Assembly: GCA_016707785.1 (NCBI GenBank)
Contig: JADJGZ010000056.1
Location: 18,620-82,619 of the forward strand
DNA length: 64,000 bases
Source of the DNA: Bacteroidales bacterium
GTDB taxonomy: Bacteria > Bacteroidota > Bacteroidia > Bacteroidales > UBA4417
Direction: 5' to 3'
Each line of letters begins with the position of its first letter. The first letter of the stretch is position 1. This document shows, piece by piece, positions 45,101 through 53,843 of the stretch. The translations under genes were made by a program, and so were the position numbers. The notes beneath the pieces are model-generated. The model was not told the DNA's origin and did no database searches. It saw only the letters and a program-made list of their open reading frames with translations.

Positions 45101-45724
45101 ATGCATCCATTTCTGCAAGGAGCGATTCTTGGATTAACACTCTCTGTTCTGCTGGGTCCGGCATTATTTACTTTATTGCAGACCAGTATACACAGGGGGT
45201 TGAAATCCGGACTTTTCCTGGCTGGTGGGATCTTCCTGAGTGATCTGAGTGTGGTTTATCTTGCTTACCTGGGAGCTCTGCAGCTTATAAATGAGAAGAA
45301 TAACTACATCATTGCAGGTATTATTGGTGGATTGATCCTGATTGGTTTCGGTATCTATACTTTTTACAGGAAAGTGCATATTGATGAAAACAATAAGCTC
45401 GTCGAAATTAAAGTACCAGGCCCCCTCACTTATATTTTAAAAGGCTACTTCCTTAATATTATGAACCCATTTGTCTGGTTCTTCTGGATCTCAGCAATGG
45501 TAGGCGTTAGTGCCAATTATGGGGATGATAAGCATGGCGTTATCATCTTTTTTGCTGGTACATTGGCGGCAATTCTCGGAAGTGATGTCTTTAAGGTATT
45601 CCTCGCTCACAAATTGAAACAATACCTGAAACCTAAAATGTTAATCCGGGTAAATCATTTTGTTGGAATCCTGCTGGTAGGATTCGGTGTATTTCTTATT
45701 ATCCGTGTGTTTTTTCAGATTTGA
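45101..45724 (+). CDS. LysE family exporter
   Basis: A 207-residue inner-membrane protein with about six hydrophobic segments. The LysE/RhtB signature is at the N-terminus (GAILGLTLSVLLGPALFTLLQTSIHRGLKSG), followed by YFLNIMNPFVWFFWI in the second half. The family exports amino acids or related small metabolites; the substrate cannot be told. It shares direction with the GH3 gene (96 bp gap) and is convergent with recJ (29 bp gap). Confidence 0.9.
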   Translation: MHPFLQGAILGLTLSVLLGPALFTLLQTSIHRGLKSGLFLAGGIFLSDLSVVYLAYLGALQLINEKNNYIIAGIIGGLILIGFGIYTFYRKVHIDENNKLVEIKVPGPLTYILKGYFLNIMNPFVWFFWISAMVGVSANYGDDKHGVIIFFAGTLAAILGSDVFKVFLAHKLKQYLKPKMLIRVNHFVGILLVGFGVFLIIRVFFQI

Positions 45725-45753
45725 GCGGGCAACTTATAAGATTGAACGATTGA

Positions 45754-47523
45754 TTAATCCTCATTAAACCGGATATCCTTTACATTCAACTGAATACTTT
45801 TAGCACCATTCCATTCATTTTCTTCCAGGTGATAGCATATATCCATAAACTGGCCTTTTTGAATAGCCGGGAATTTTTCTCCTTGTTGAAAGGCGATTGC
45901 TGAATAGGGGTCAGACCGAACAGCGTTCTGGAAAACAGTCATTTTCACATGGTTTTTCCCCACTACCCGGGCATACCCTGTATCATGTGTATCTGGTGTA
46001 ACAAATACCGGAGACATATTTCCCGGACCAAAGGGAGCAAACTGTTTCAAAATCCGCATAAACTTCGGGGTTATCTGATTAAGATTGATCTCCATGTCGA
46101 TTTCAACTTCAGGAATAAGCATATCTTCCTTAATGGTTTCAGAAACAACCTTCTCAAATTTCTCCCTGAATTTATCCAGGTTCTCAGGTTTCATCGACAA
46201 TCCCGCTGCGAAAGTATGTCCGCCGAAATGTTCCAACAGATCACTGCATGCATCTATGGCATCATAAATATCGAAGTCTTTGACTGACCTGGCAGAACCT
46301 GTGATCAGTCCATTCGACAAGGTCAGGACAACTGTAGGTCGGTAGTAATTGTCAGTAAGCCTGGAGGCAACAATTCCAATCACTCCTTTATGCCAATCCG
46401 GGTTAAAAACAACTGTTGACAAGGAATTTCTCAACACCGGGTCGGAAGAGATCAAATCAAGCGCCTCCTGGGTAATATGAGAATCGAGGTTCCTTCTTTC
46501 AATGTTGAAATCGTTTATCTGTTTGGCAATACTTTCCGCATGTTGAAGGTCGGGACTAATCAGCAATAACACAGAGTTTCGTCCGCTTTCAATTCTGCCG
46601 GCAGCATTGATACGCGGGCCTAAAACAAATACCAGGTCATTGATAGTAAGTTCCCTTGAAAACCTTAATTCGGGATCAACCTCTTCCAATGCTTCATCCA
46701 AAGGTTTCCTGTTGATATTGGCAATATTCAGTATCGCTTCCAGTCCTGGCCGGGGGTTGCTATTCATTATTTTTAATCCATAGTAAGACAGGATCCTGTT
46801 TTCCCCTGTAATAGGAACAATATCAGAAGCAATACTAACTGCAACCAGGTCGAGGTATTGATTCAGGAAATCAAAGGGTATGTTATTTTTCTGGGCATAT
46901 GCCTGAATCAATTTAAACCCGACGCCACAACCCGATAATTCATCGAAAGGATAGGTGGAATCTTCCCTTTTAGCATCAAGAACAGCAATGGCAGCCGGTA
47001 GTTCGCTCCCGGGGCGGTGATGGTCGCAAATTATGAAGTCGATTCCTCGTTCCCGGGCATATTGAACCTTATCGATTGCCTTGATCCCGCAGTCAAGTGC
47101 TATTATCAGAGTAAACCCTTCTTCAAGCGCGAAATCGATACTTTTGAATGAAATACCATAACCTTCACCATACCTGTCCGGGATATAAAAATCAATGGTA
47201 TCAAATCCCTGGGCTTTCAGAAAGGTATAAACCAAGGCAACTGCAGTGGTTCCATCTACATCATAATCTCCATAAACAAGCACTTTCTCCTTTGCTGCAG
47301 CGGCTTTTTCAATCCGGTTGATAGCCAGATCCATATCATTCAGCAGGAAAGGATCATGAAGGTGTGAAAGCTCCGGCCTGAAAAAAGCTTTAGCAGCTTC
47401 AAAGTTTGTGACACCCCTCTGCACCAATAGCTCAGCCAGAACAGGTTCAATATTTAGCTGGGCAGCGAGATTACTCACCACTTCCTTATCTCCCCGATCT
47501 TTAAGCACCCAGCGTTTAACCAT
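45754..47523 (-). CDS. recJ: Single-stranded-DNA exonuclease RecJ
   Basis: A 589-residue 5'-3' ssDNA exonuclease used in recombination and mismatch repair. The DHH phosphoesterase motifs are present: VYGDYDVDGTTA (metal-binding Asp cluster, 83-94), IALDCGIK (about 141-148) and IICDHHR (164-170). The DHHA1 domain carries FGGHTFAAGLSM, and the C-terminal OB fold follows. The length fits the family. A -7 element lies 22 bp upstream. Confidence 0.95.
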   Translation of the reverse strand: MVKRWVLKDRGDKEVVSNLAAQLNIEPVLAELLVQRGVTNFEAAKAFFRPELSHLHDPFLLNDMDLAINRIEKAAAAKEKVLVYGDYDVDGTTAVALVYTFLKAQGFDTIDFYIPDRYGEGYGISFKSIDFALEEGFTLIIALDCGIKAIDKVQYARERGIDFIICDHHRPGSELPAAIAVLDAKREDSTYPFDELSGCGVGFKLIQAYAQKNNIPFDFLNQYLDLVAVSIASDIVPITGENRILSYYGLKIMNSNPRPGLEAILNIANINRKPLDEALEEVDPELRFSRELTINDLVFVLGPRINAAGRIESGRNSVLLLISPDLQHAESIAKQINDFNIERRNLDSHITQEALDLISSDPVLRNSLSTVVFNPDWHKGVIGIVASRLTDNYYRPTVVLTLSNGLITGSARSVKDFDIYDAIDACSDLLEHFGGHTFAAGLSMKPENLDKFREKFEKVVSETIKEDMLIPEVEIDMEINLNQITPKFMRILKQFAPFGPGNMSPVFVTPDTHDTGYARVVGKNHVKMTVFQNAVRSDPYSAIAFQQGEKFPAIQKGQFMDICYHLEENEWNGAKSIQLNVKDIRFNED

Positions 47524-47544
47524 GAAATCAATTCCTCATTTTCG

Positions 47545-47552
47545 CAAAAATA
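47545..47552 (-). promoter_or_regulatory. -7 element for recJ
   Basis: The minus strand reads TATTTTTG, an exact match, 22 bp upstream of the recJ ATG. Confidence 0.5.
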
Positions 47553-47694
47553 GGCAAAAGCCAAAAAGAATAATCAAGAGATAATTACAATCCTAAACAA
47601 TAATCAAACAATTTTTCCAAAAACAAATTAAATCAAATTAGCAAAACAAGCTAATCCTTGTTAATCTGATTGATAAACACATTCCTGAGATCCT

Positions 47695-48942
47695 TTAAAA
47701 TGTAGATCTCATGGCTTCCACCGGATCAAGCCTGGAGGCTGACCAGGCTGGAAATAAACCTGAAATTAGTCCGATAATACCTGATACTGAAAGGCCAAGA
47801 ATAATATTGCCGGAATTCAGGAAAAGGTCCATATCGGCCAGGTTACTGGCAATAATAGTTCCAATATAGATGATCAACAGCCCAAAGGCCCCTCCAAGTA
47901 ATGAAAGGAAAACCGCTTCAAAGAGGAATTGCTGAAGAATAAATGAATTCTTGGCTCCCAGTGATTTCTGTATACCAATCTGGACTGTACGTTCCTTCAC
48001 AGAAACGAACATAATATTAGCAATTCCAAATCCTCCTACCAGTAGTGAGAAACCTCCTACTACCCATCCTACTATGGAGATAACTCCGAAAACGCTATCA
48101 AATGCATTATTGATAACACTGGTTTCATTGATCTCAAAATTGTCTTTTGAGCCTGGTTTTAGTTTCCTGACAGAACGCATGATTCCGGTCAGTTCGTCTT
48201 TAAGCTGTTCATTAGGCACATTTGGCCTGCCTCTCACCAGGATAGCAGATCCGATATTATCGCCATTCAGGTCAATGAAACTTCTTCCGAAATTAACAGG
48301 AACCATAAGCCAATCGTCGTAGGAACGTCCAAAAGTATTATTCCCGGTTCGTTTGAATCTTCCAATAATATCTACTTTTCTACCAAAAACTGAAACCTGT
48401 TCACCAATGGGATCCTTATTAGGAAGAAGTTTTGAGGCAATTTCATCACCGATTATTGCCACCGGGCGGCCGCCCTGGGATTCAGCAGGAGTAAAATACC
48501 TTCCTTCAGAAATATTAATGGCATCTACCTTGTCATAATCCTGCGATACAGCCACAATCGTAGCATTTTCATAAGTAATCCCGGAGAATTTTACATTCCT
48601 GTTCGTGCCAACATAATATCCTGCTGCATCTGCCAACGAACTGCGCTTTTGAATCTCTTCCATCTCAGCAAGCCTGGTTTCAGGGCGTTTCATATATTCC
48701 CACCAGGGCATATCAGGACTTCCGATGAATGGCCATTTCTGGACAAATAACACATTGCTTCCGAGTGATTCAATATCCTTTCTAAGGGTATATTCAATGC
48801 TGTCGAACACCGTGAGTACCGAAATCACAGAGAAAATACCGATAGTGATACCCAATAATGAAAGGAAGGTTCGTACCTTGTTAACAACCAGGGCCCGGAT
48901 AGCGAAAAGGTAACTCTCACGGAAAAGTCTAAGAAAAAGCAT
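47695..48942 (-). CDS. MacB/FtsX-type ABC transporter permease
   Basis: A 415-residue permease. An N-terminal membrane helix (about 20-45) with the conserved AIRALVVNKVRTFLSLLGITIGI is followed by a MacB-type periplasmic domain (about 50-275) and three further helices of the FtsX domain (about 290-315, 340-365, 375-400), ending PAWSASRLDPVEAMRSTF. Such permeases pair with an ATPase and a membrane-fusion protein for export or lipoprotein handling; neither partner is visible, and the sequence directly upstream (48991-49112) is suspect, so part of an operon may be missing. Confidence 0.92.
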   Translation of the reverse strand: MLFLRLFRESYLFAIRALVVNKVRTFLSLLGITIGIFSVISVLTVFDSIEYTLRKDIESLGSNVLFVQKWPFIGSPDMPWWEYMKRPETRLAEMEEIQKRSSLADAAGYYVGTNRNVKFSGITYENATIVAVSQDYDKVDAINISEGRYFTPAESQGGRPVAIIGDEIASKLLPNKDPIGEQVSVFGRKVDIIGRFKRTGNNTFGRSYDDWLMVPVNFGRSFIDLNGDNIGSAILVRGRPNVPNEQLKDELTGIMRSVRKLKPGSKDNFEINETSVINNAFDSVFGVISIVGWVVGGFSLLVGGFGIANIMFVSVKERTVQIGIQKSLGAKNSFILQQFLFEAVFLSLLGGAFGLLIIYIGTIIASNLADMDLFLNSGNIILGLSVSGIIGLISGLFPAWSASRLDPVEAMRSTF

Positions 48943-48990
48943 GAATCAAATTTGTATTATACCATTGCTATTTCATTGGCAACCGGCCAA

Positions 48991-49112
48991 CGGGGGGGGG
49001 TTCTTGCCCGCGGGGGGGGGCCCCGGAAAAAAAAAAAAAGGGGGCCCGGGGGGAAAATCCCCCCCCCTTTTTAAAAAATCCCCCCCCCCGGGGGGGGATT
49101 TTAAAAAAAAAA
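48991..49112. other. Low-complexity G/C/A homopolymer block, probable assembly artefact
   Basis: Within 122 bp there are runs of nine G, eight G, 13 A, several runs of five or more G or C, two runs of nine or more C and a run of ten A, joined with almost no complex sequence. Nothing else in the window resembles it. The frames crossing it consist of G/P/K/F runs and are not genes. It most likely marks a gap filled with poor reads. The rest of 48943-49743 holds the 52 bp repeats and AT-rich leader. Confidence 0.75.
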
Positions 49113-49301
49113 TCAGTATTAAACGGAAAAGTGAATCCTCCGGTTCAGTTGATGTAAAAATAATCAGAAAATCGGCGATCATTCAATATTTAACATTTTT
49201 AATGAAAAGAACTTTTTGACAATTAAAGACAATCCGGATTTTCACGTTTTACGCACCTAAATGGATTTAATGTTGAACCCGTTCAAAATCAAGGACAGTG
49301 T

Positions 49302-49353
49302 CAAACCCCATCGGGTCCTCCTATCGTCGGACTCCAATGGGTTTGTGGTTTCC
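49302..49353 (+). repeat. 52 bp direct repeat, copy 1
   Basis: Identical over 52 bp to 49471-49522. The unit starts CAAACCCCATCGGG and ends ATGGGTTTGTGGTTTCC; its ends pair (CAAACCCCAT / ATGGGTTTG), as do inner GGTCC and GGAC, so each copy can fold into a hairpin. Between the copies lies another inverted pair, AAACCCGAC / GTCGGGGTTT (49392-49427). Confidence 0.8.
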
Positions 49354-49470
49354 GGACTTTTTAGTGAACTTTTGATTGTTGTCTTTTACCTAAACCCGAC
49401 GGCGTTTTTAAAACCTGTCGGGGTTTGGGGAACTACTGGATTTTGGAGCTGCAATGGATGCTGCACCTCC

Positions 49471-49522
49471 CAAACCCCATCGGGTCCTCCTATCGTCGGA
49501 CTCCAATGGGTTTGTGGTTTCC
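49471..49522 (+). repeat. 52 bp direct repeat, copy 2
   Basis: The second identical copy, 169 bp downstream of the first. Both lie in the non-coding gap before purH; the frame across them is not supported as a gene. Confidence 0.8.
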
Positions 49523-49743
49523 TGGCATTTAAGTTTGGGGGGTGCGGATTCGATAAAGTACTTTAAACCATCGCGAAATCTAACTATTTAACAAAATCAG
49601 TGGAGTCCTGAAGGGGCTAGGCGGCCAAACTGACATTATAAATAAATATGAAACCGGAATTGATTCCAAATTACTGACAAATCGCAAGATTTCGGGGACT
49701 GGTGCGGCTTTTTTTAATAAACTTGCACTTTTTTGATCCCATC

Positions 49744-51270
49744 ATGGAAGAACTGAAACCCATCCAATCAGCGTTGATTTCAGTGTATCATAAGGACCGG
49801 GTTGATATCATTGCCAGGCACCTTCATGCACTTGATATTCAGATATTTTCAACCGGAGGAACCTTTGATTATATCCAATCATTAGGCATCCCTGTTACTA
49901 CTGTGGAAAGTCTGACCTCCTATCCATCCATTCTCGGTGGCAGGGTAAAAACTTTACATCCCAAAGTTTTTGGCGGCATCCTTTACCGTCGTGAGTTCGA
50001 AAGTGATCAGTCACAAATAAAAGAATATGATATCCCACCCATTGACCTGGTAATGGTAGACCTTTATCCATTTGAATCTACTGTAGCTTCAGGTTCAGCA
50101 CATGAGGATATTATTGAAAAGATTGACATCGGGGGGATTTCATTGATACGAGCCGCTGCCAAAAATTACCGGGATGTAGTAATCATTCCCTCTGCCGCCC
50201 AATATGATGACCTGATCCGGATCCTGGAAGAGAAAAAAGGATTTACCAGTCTGCAGGACCGATACTACCTTGCAGCCCAGGCGTTCAATGTATCATCACA
50301 TTACGACACTGCTATTTTCAACTACTTTAATAAGGAAACCGGAATCAAAGCATTCAAAAAGAGCATACTTCAATCTGAACCCATGCGGTATGGTGAAAAT
50401 CCTCACCAGGAAGGAACTTTTTATGGAGATACTACCAGTGTTTTTGAGCAACACAATGGAAAGGCCATTTCCTATAATAATCTTGTTGACCTTGATGCCG
50501 CAATTGCATTGATCTCTGAATTTAATGAACCTACCTTTGCTATCATAAAACATACCAATGCCTGTGGAGTGGCAACGCGCCAGAATCTTACAGAAGCATG
50601 GAAAGATGCACTTGCCGGTGACCCCATCTCAGCATTTGGCGGAGTGATTGCAACCAATCGCATCATTGATACCGAAACAGCAGAAGAGATCAACAAATTA
50701 TTCTTTGAAATAATTATTGCACCGGATTATGAAAAAAATGCATTAGAAATCCTGAAATCAAAGAAAAATAGAATAATTTTGCAGCATAAACCGACTGATT
50801 TTCAGGCTAAACAGTTTAAGTCAGTACTTAATGGCCTTATTGAGCAAGACAAGGACAACCACACGGAAGGCCTTGCCGATATGAAGGTTGTTACTCATAC
50901 TGCACCTGATAATCAACAGTTTAAAGATTTAATTTTCGCCAATATTCTGGTTAAGCATCTTAAGAGTAATGCAATTGTACTGGCAAAAAACAGTCAATTG
51001 TTGGGTTCTGGCTGTGGTATGACTTCAAGGGTTGATGCCTTGAAACATGCAATCAAAAAAGCTGCAGAATTTGGACTTGATCTACATGGAGCTGTAATGG
51101 CTTCAGATGCTTATTTCCCTTTTGCCGATTCCGTAGGGATCGCATCAGAGTCAGGGATTAAAGCAGTGATTCAACCGGGTGGATCCGTTAGAGATGAAGA
51201 TTCAATCCGGTTTTGTAACGAAAATGGAATACCGATGGTTTTCACCGGTATCAGGCATTTTAAACATTGA
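49744..51270 (+). CDS. purH: Bifunctional AICAR formyltransferase / IMP cyclohydrolase
   Basis: A 508-residue cytosolic enzyme for the last two steps of de novo purine synthesis. The N-terminal MGS-like IMP cyclohydrolase domain (about 8-190) shows ISVYHKDR, FSTGGT, LGGRVKTLHPKVFGGIL. The C-terminal AICAR transformylase domain shows RYGENPHQ and the catalytic KHTNACG (K269, H270), then ISAFGGVIA and QPGGSVRDED. I start at ATG 49744; an upstream TTG lies near a one-mismatch -7 element (TAAACTTG, 49718-49725). mreB follows after 50 bp on the same strand. Confidence 0.96.
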   Translation: MEELKPIQSALISVYHKDRVDIIARHLHALDIQIFSTGGTFDYIQSLGIPVTTVESLTSYPSILGGRVKTLHPKVFGGILYRREFESDQSQIKEYDIPPIDLVMVDLYPFESTVASGSAHEDIIEKIDIGGISLIRAAAKNYRDVVIIPSAAQYDDLIRILEEKKGFTSLQDRYYLAAQAFNVSSHYDTAIFNYFNKETGIKAFKKSILQSEPMRYGENPHQEGTFYGDTTSVFEQHNGKAISYNNLVDLDAAIALISEFNEPTFAIIKHTNACGVATRQNLTEAWKDALAGDPISAFGGVIATNRIIDTETAEEINKLFFEIIIAPDYEKNALEILKSKKNRIILQHKPTDFQAKQFKSVLNGLIEQDKDNHTEGLADMKVVTHTAPDNQQFKDLIFANILVKHLKSNAIVLAKNSQLLGSGCGMTSRVDALKHAIKKAAEFGLDLHGAVMASDAYFPFADSVGIASESGIKAVIQPGGSVRDEDSIRFCNENGIPMVFTGIRHFKH

Positions 51271-51320
51271 TCCAACATTGAAGTAAACAGGCTCCGGCCT
51301 TTAATACAAAAAATATTTAC

Positions 51321-52343
51321 ATGGGACTTTTCTCATTTCTTACCAAAGAGATTGCGATGGACCTTGGCACAGCCAATACCATCATTATATATAATGACAA
51401 GGTTGTGGTGGATGAACCATCCATCATTGCTATTGAACGCAACACAGGGAAAGTCCTGGCAGTTGGGAAAAAGGCGATGATGATGCATGGGAAAACCCAT
51501 GAAAACATCAAAACGATCCGCCCTTTACGTGATGGTGTTATCGCTGATTTCCAGTCGGCTGAATACATGATCCGTGAGCTTATCAAAATGATCGGGCCCA
51601 GCCGCAGTCTTTTCCCACCTGCTTTACGAATGGTCATTTGCATCCCTTCCGGAATCACCGAAGTTGAAGAACGTGCTGTTAAGGATTCAGCTGAACAAGC
51701 TGGTGCCAAAGAAGTAAGACTTATCCATGAACCAATGGCAGCTGCTATCGGTATTGGTATCGATGTTCTGGAACCTACCGGAAATATGATCATTGATATA
51801 GGGGGAGGAACCAGCGAAATTGCCGTTATTGCCCTTGGTGGTATCGTAAATAATAAATCCATCCGCATTGCCGGCGACGATTTCAATAGTGATATTGAAG
51901 AATATATGCGGAAACAGCATAATATCAACATTGGTGAACGCACTGCAGAAATGATAAAAATTGAAGTTGGTGCCGCCATGACAGAGATCGATAATCCCCC
52001 GCCTGACTATGCTGTTCATGGCAGGGATATGCTCACAGGGATCCCAAAAGAGATCTATGTAAATTATGCCGAGATCGCACATGCATTGGATAAATCCATT
52101 TCCAAAATCGAAGCCGCTGTACTCAACGCACTCGAAATGACGCCCCCTGAGTTATCTGCAGATATCTTCAAAACCGGTATCTACCTGGCCGGTGGTGGTT
52201 CATTGCTGCGTGGCCTCGACAAGCGTCTGCACCTCAAAACCAAACTCCCTGTTCATGTTGCCGATGACCCATTACATGCAGTTGCCCGCGGAACAGGTAT
52301 CGCGCTGAAAAACTTCGACAAGTTTACATTCCTTATCAAATAG
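51321..52343 (+). CDS. mreB: Rod shape-determining protein MreB
   Basis: A 340-residue actin-like ATPase that guides lateral wall synthesis at the inner membrane. The phosphate and nucleotide loops are clear: MDLGTANT (13-20), IDIGGGTSEIAV (about 158-169) and LAGGGSLLRGLDKRL near the C-terminus; RPLRDGVIADFQ is typical of the family. An N-terminal amphipathic stretch (MGLFSFLTKE) fits membrane binding. It is first of an mreBCD run and may be read from the purH transcript. Confidence 0.97.
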   Translation: MGLFSFLTKEIAMDLGTANTIIIYNDKVVVDEPSIIAIERNTGKVLAVGKKAMMMHGKTHENIKTIRPLRDGVIADFQSAEYMIRELIKMIGPSRSLFPPALRMVICIPSGITEVEERAVKDSAEQAGAKEVRLIHEPMAAAIGIGIDVLEPTGNMIIDIGGGTSEIAVIALGGIVNNKSIRIAGDDFNSDIEEYMRKQHNINIGERTAEMIKIEVGAAMTEIDNPPPDYAVHGRDMLTGIPKEIYVNYAEIAHALDKSISKIEAAVLNALEMTPPELSADIFKTGIYLAGGGSLLRGLDKRLHLKTKLPVHVADDPLHAVARGTGIALKNFDKFTFLIK

Positions 52344-52373
52344 CAGAGGCATTAACCTGCATAGGAAAGAAGT

Positions 52374-53213
52374 ATGCGTAATCTACTGGCATTTATTATT
52401 CGCTATAACTTCCTGCTGCTATTTCTGCTGTTTGAATCACTAGCCTTAATTCTGCTGGTCAATTCGACATACTATCAGCGATCAGTGCTGCAAAGTGTCG
52501 GGAATGGTATTTCCGGCAAATTCTATACATCCATCAGTGATGTTTCCGAATACCTTAAACTTCGCAGAACCAATGAACTGCTGGCTTCTGAGAATGCTAT
52601 GTTAAGACAGATGAAAGGACTGTCTTTCATCAAAACCGATACCGCCACCTTCTGGGTTGAGGATACCCTTTATAAGCAGCGTTACAAGTATATTGTTTCC
52701 AGGGTGATCAATAATACTGTAGGTAAAAGGAATAACTACATTATGCTTAATAAGGGCCGTCGTCATGGTATTGATAAAGATATGGCTGTTATCACTTCCA
52801 ACGGTATTGTTGGAACAGTAGTGAGTGTATCTGATAACTTCGCCTGGGTAATGAGTGTCCTCAATAAACAAACCCGGATCAGCGGAAGAATCAGGAAAAA
52901 TAACCAGATGGGTACAATCGTTTGGAATGGGCTGAATCCAATGTATGGGACATTGACCGACATCCCTGCCCATGTTAAAATAGCGAAAGGGGATACCATT
53001 GTAAGTAGTGGATTCTCCTATATCTTCCCTGCAAATCTGATGATCGGAACTATTGAAGATTTCCGGGTTGAACAGGGGGAACATTTCTATGTTATTCCTT
53101 TTAAGTTCAGTGTTGACTTCAATAGCCTGGATTATGTATACGTGGTGAGAAATCTGCTTAAAGTAGAGCAGGAAGAGCTGGAAAAAACGACGGAGGTGAA
53201 TGGAAATGAGTAG
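52374..53213 (+). CDS. mreC: Rod shape-determining protein MreC
   Basis: A 279-residue protein with one N-terminal membrane helix (about 10-30), a short coiled region (EYLKLRRTNELLASENAMLRQ, about 60-82) and a periplasmic double beta-barrel (VNNTVGKRNNYIMLNKGRRHGI, ITSNGIVGTVVSV, GDTIVSSGFSYIFPANLMIG). It links MreB to the wall-synthesis enzymes. It starts 30 bp after mreB, and its end overlaps mreD by 14 bp. Confidence 0.95.
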   Translation: MRNLLAFIIRYNFLLLFLLFESLALILLVNSTYYQRSVLQSVGNGISGKFYTSISDVSEYLKLRRTNELLASENAMLRQMKGLSFIKTDTATFWVEDTLYKQRYKYIVSRVINNTVGKRNNYIMLNKGRRHGIDKDMAVITSNGIVGTVVSVSDNFAWVMSVLNKQTRISGRIRKNNQMGTIVWNGLNPMYGTLTDIPAHVKIAKGDTIVSSGFSYIFPANLMIGTIEDFRVEQGEHFYVIPFKFSVDFNSLDYVYVVRNLLKVEQEELEKTTEVNGNE

Positions 53214-53724
53214 GCTGGTTATTGTAAATATCGCCCGATTCATACTGTTGCTCATGCTGCAGATACTGGTTTTGAACCGTATCAGCTTCTATGGTTTCCT
53301 AAATCCTTACGTATATATACTATTCATCTTTTTACTTCCCTTTGAAACACCGGGATGGTTATTACTCATGCTTTCATTCCTAACCGGATTTTCTGTAGAT
53401 CTTTTTAGCGGTACAATGGGATTGCATACAGCAGCAGCTGTTTTTGCCGGTTTTGTTAAACCGGGTGTAGTGAAACTTGTTGGTGAAAAACCTGACTATG
53501 ACATTACTACACAGCCTACCTTGCGGGAAATGGGATTCAAATGGTTTTTTGCCTATGCTGCCACTATGACATTTCTTCACCACCTTGTGCTGAACTTTGT
53601 GGATGTTTTTAGTTTCAGGGAATTCTGGCAAACCCTTTTGCGGGTTTTCTTGAGTTCTGTCTTCTCCCTGATGTTTATCCTCATCATTCAGTATATTTTT
53701 ACGTCCCGCAAGGAACGGAACTAA
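53200..53724 (+). CDS. mreD: Rod shape-determining protein MreD
   Basis: A 174-residue integral membrane protein with about five hydrophobic segments, including NRISFYGFLNPYVYILFIF and FSVDLFSGTMGLHTAAAV, the recognisable MreD core. It overlaps mreC by 14 bp; a second in-frame ATG at 53206 reduces the overlap and is equally plausible. In many Bacteroidota mreD is followed by genes for PBP2 and RodA, but here a thioredoxin-like lipoprotein gene comes next. Confidence 0.9.
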   Translation: MEMSRLVIVNIARFILLLMLQILVLNRISFYGFLNPYVYILFIFLLPFETPGWLLLMLSFLTGFSVDLFSGTMGLHTAAAVFAGFVKPGVVKLVGEKPDYDITTQPTLREMGFKWFFAYAATMTFLHHLVLNFVDVFSFREFWQTLLRVFLSSVFSLMFILIIQYIFTSRKERN

Positions 53725-53769
53725 ACTTTCCAGCATAAGTTATTTTGCTCATCCATAATCCTGTTATGG

Positions 53770-53777
53770 TATATTTG
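53770..53777 (+). promoter_or_regulatory. -7 element for the TlpA-like gene
   Basis: TATATTTG, an exact match, 66 bp upstream of the ATG at 53844. It separates this gene from the mreBCD transcript. Confidence 0.5.
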
Positions 53778-53843
53778 CATGATTTTTCAGTTCACATCAA
53801 CCATTTTTGAAAAATAATCCTTAATCTGACAAAACCTGACAAT

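Noticed and set aside
48941..49219. Frames with Gly/Pro/Lys/Phe runs across the homopolymer block
   Set aside because: They are produced by homopolymers that look like assembly error, not by coding sequence.
49261..49566. 101-codon plus-strand frame over the 52 bp repeats
   Set aside because: It repeats the same peptide because of the direct repeat, has no homology I recognise and ends in non-coding leader of purH.
51317..51979. 220-codon minus-strand frame opposite mreB
   Set aside because: It is fully antisense to the strongly conserved mreB gene; its Ser/Ile-rich composition follows from the codon pattern of the real gene.
52602..53255. 217-codon minus-strand frame opposite mreC
   Set aside because: Shadow of mreC; no recognisable motif and no promoter.
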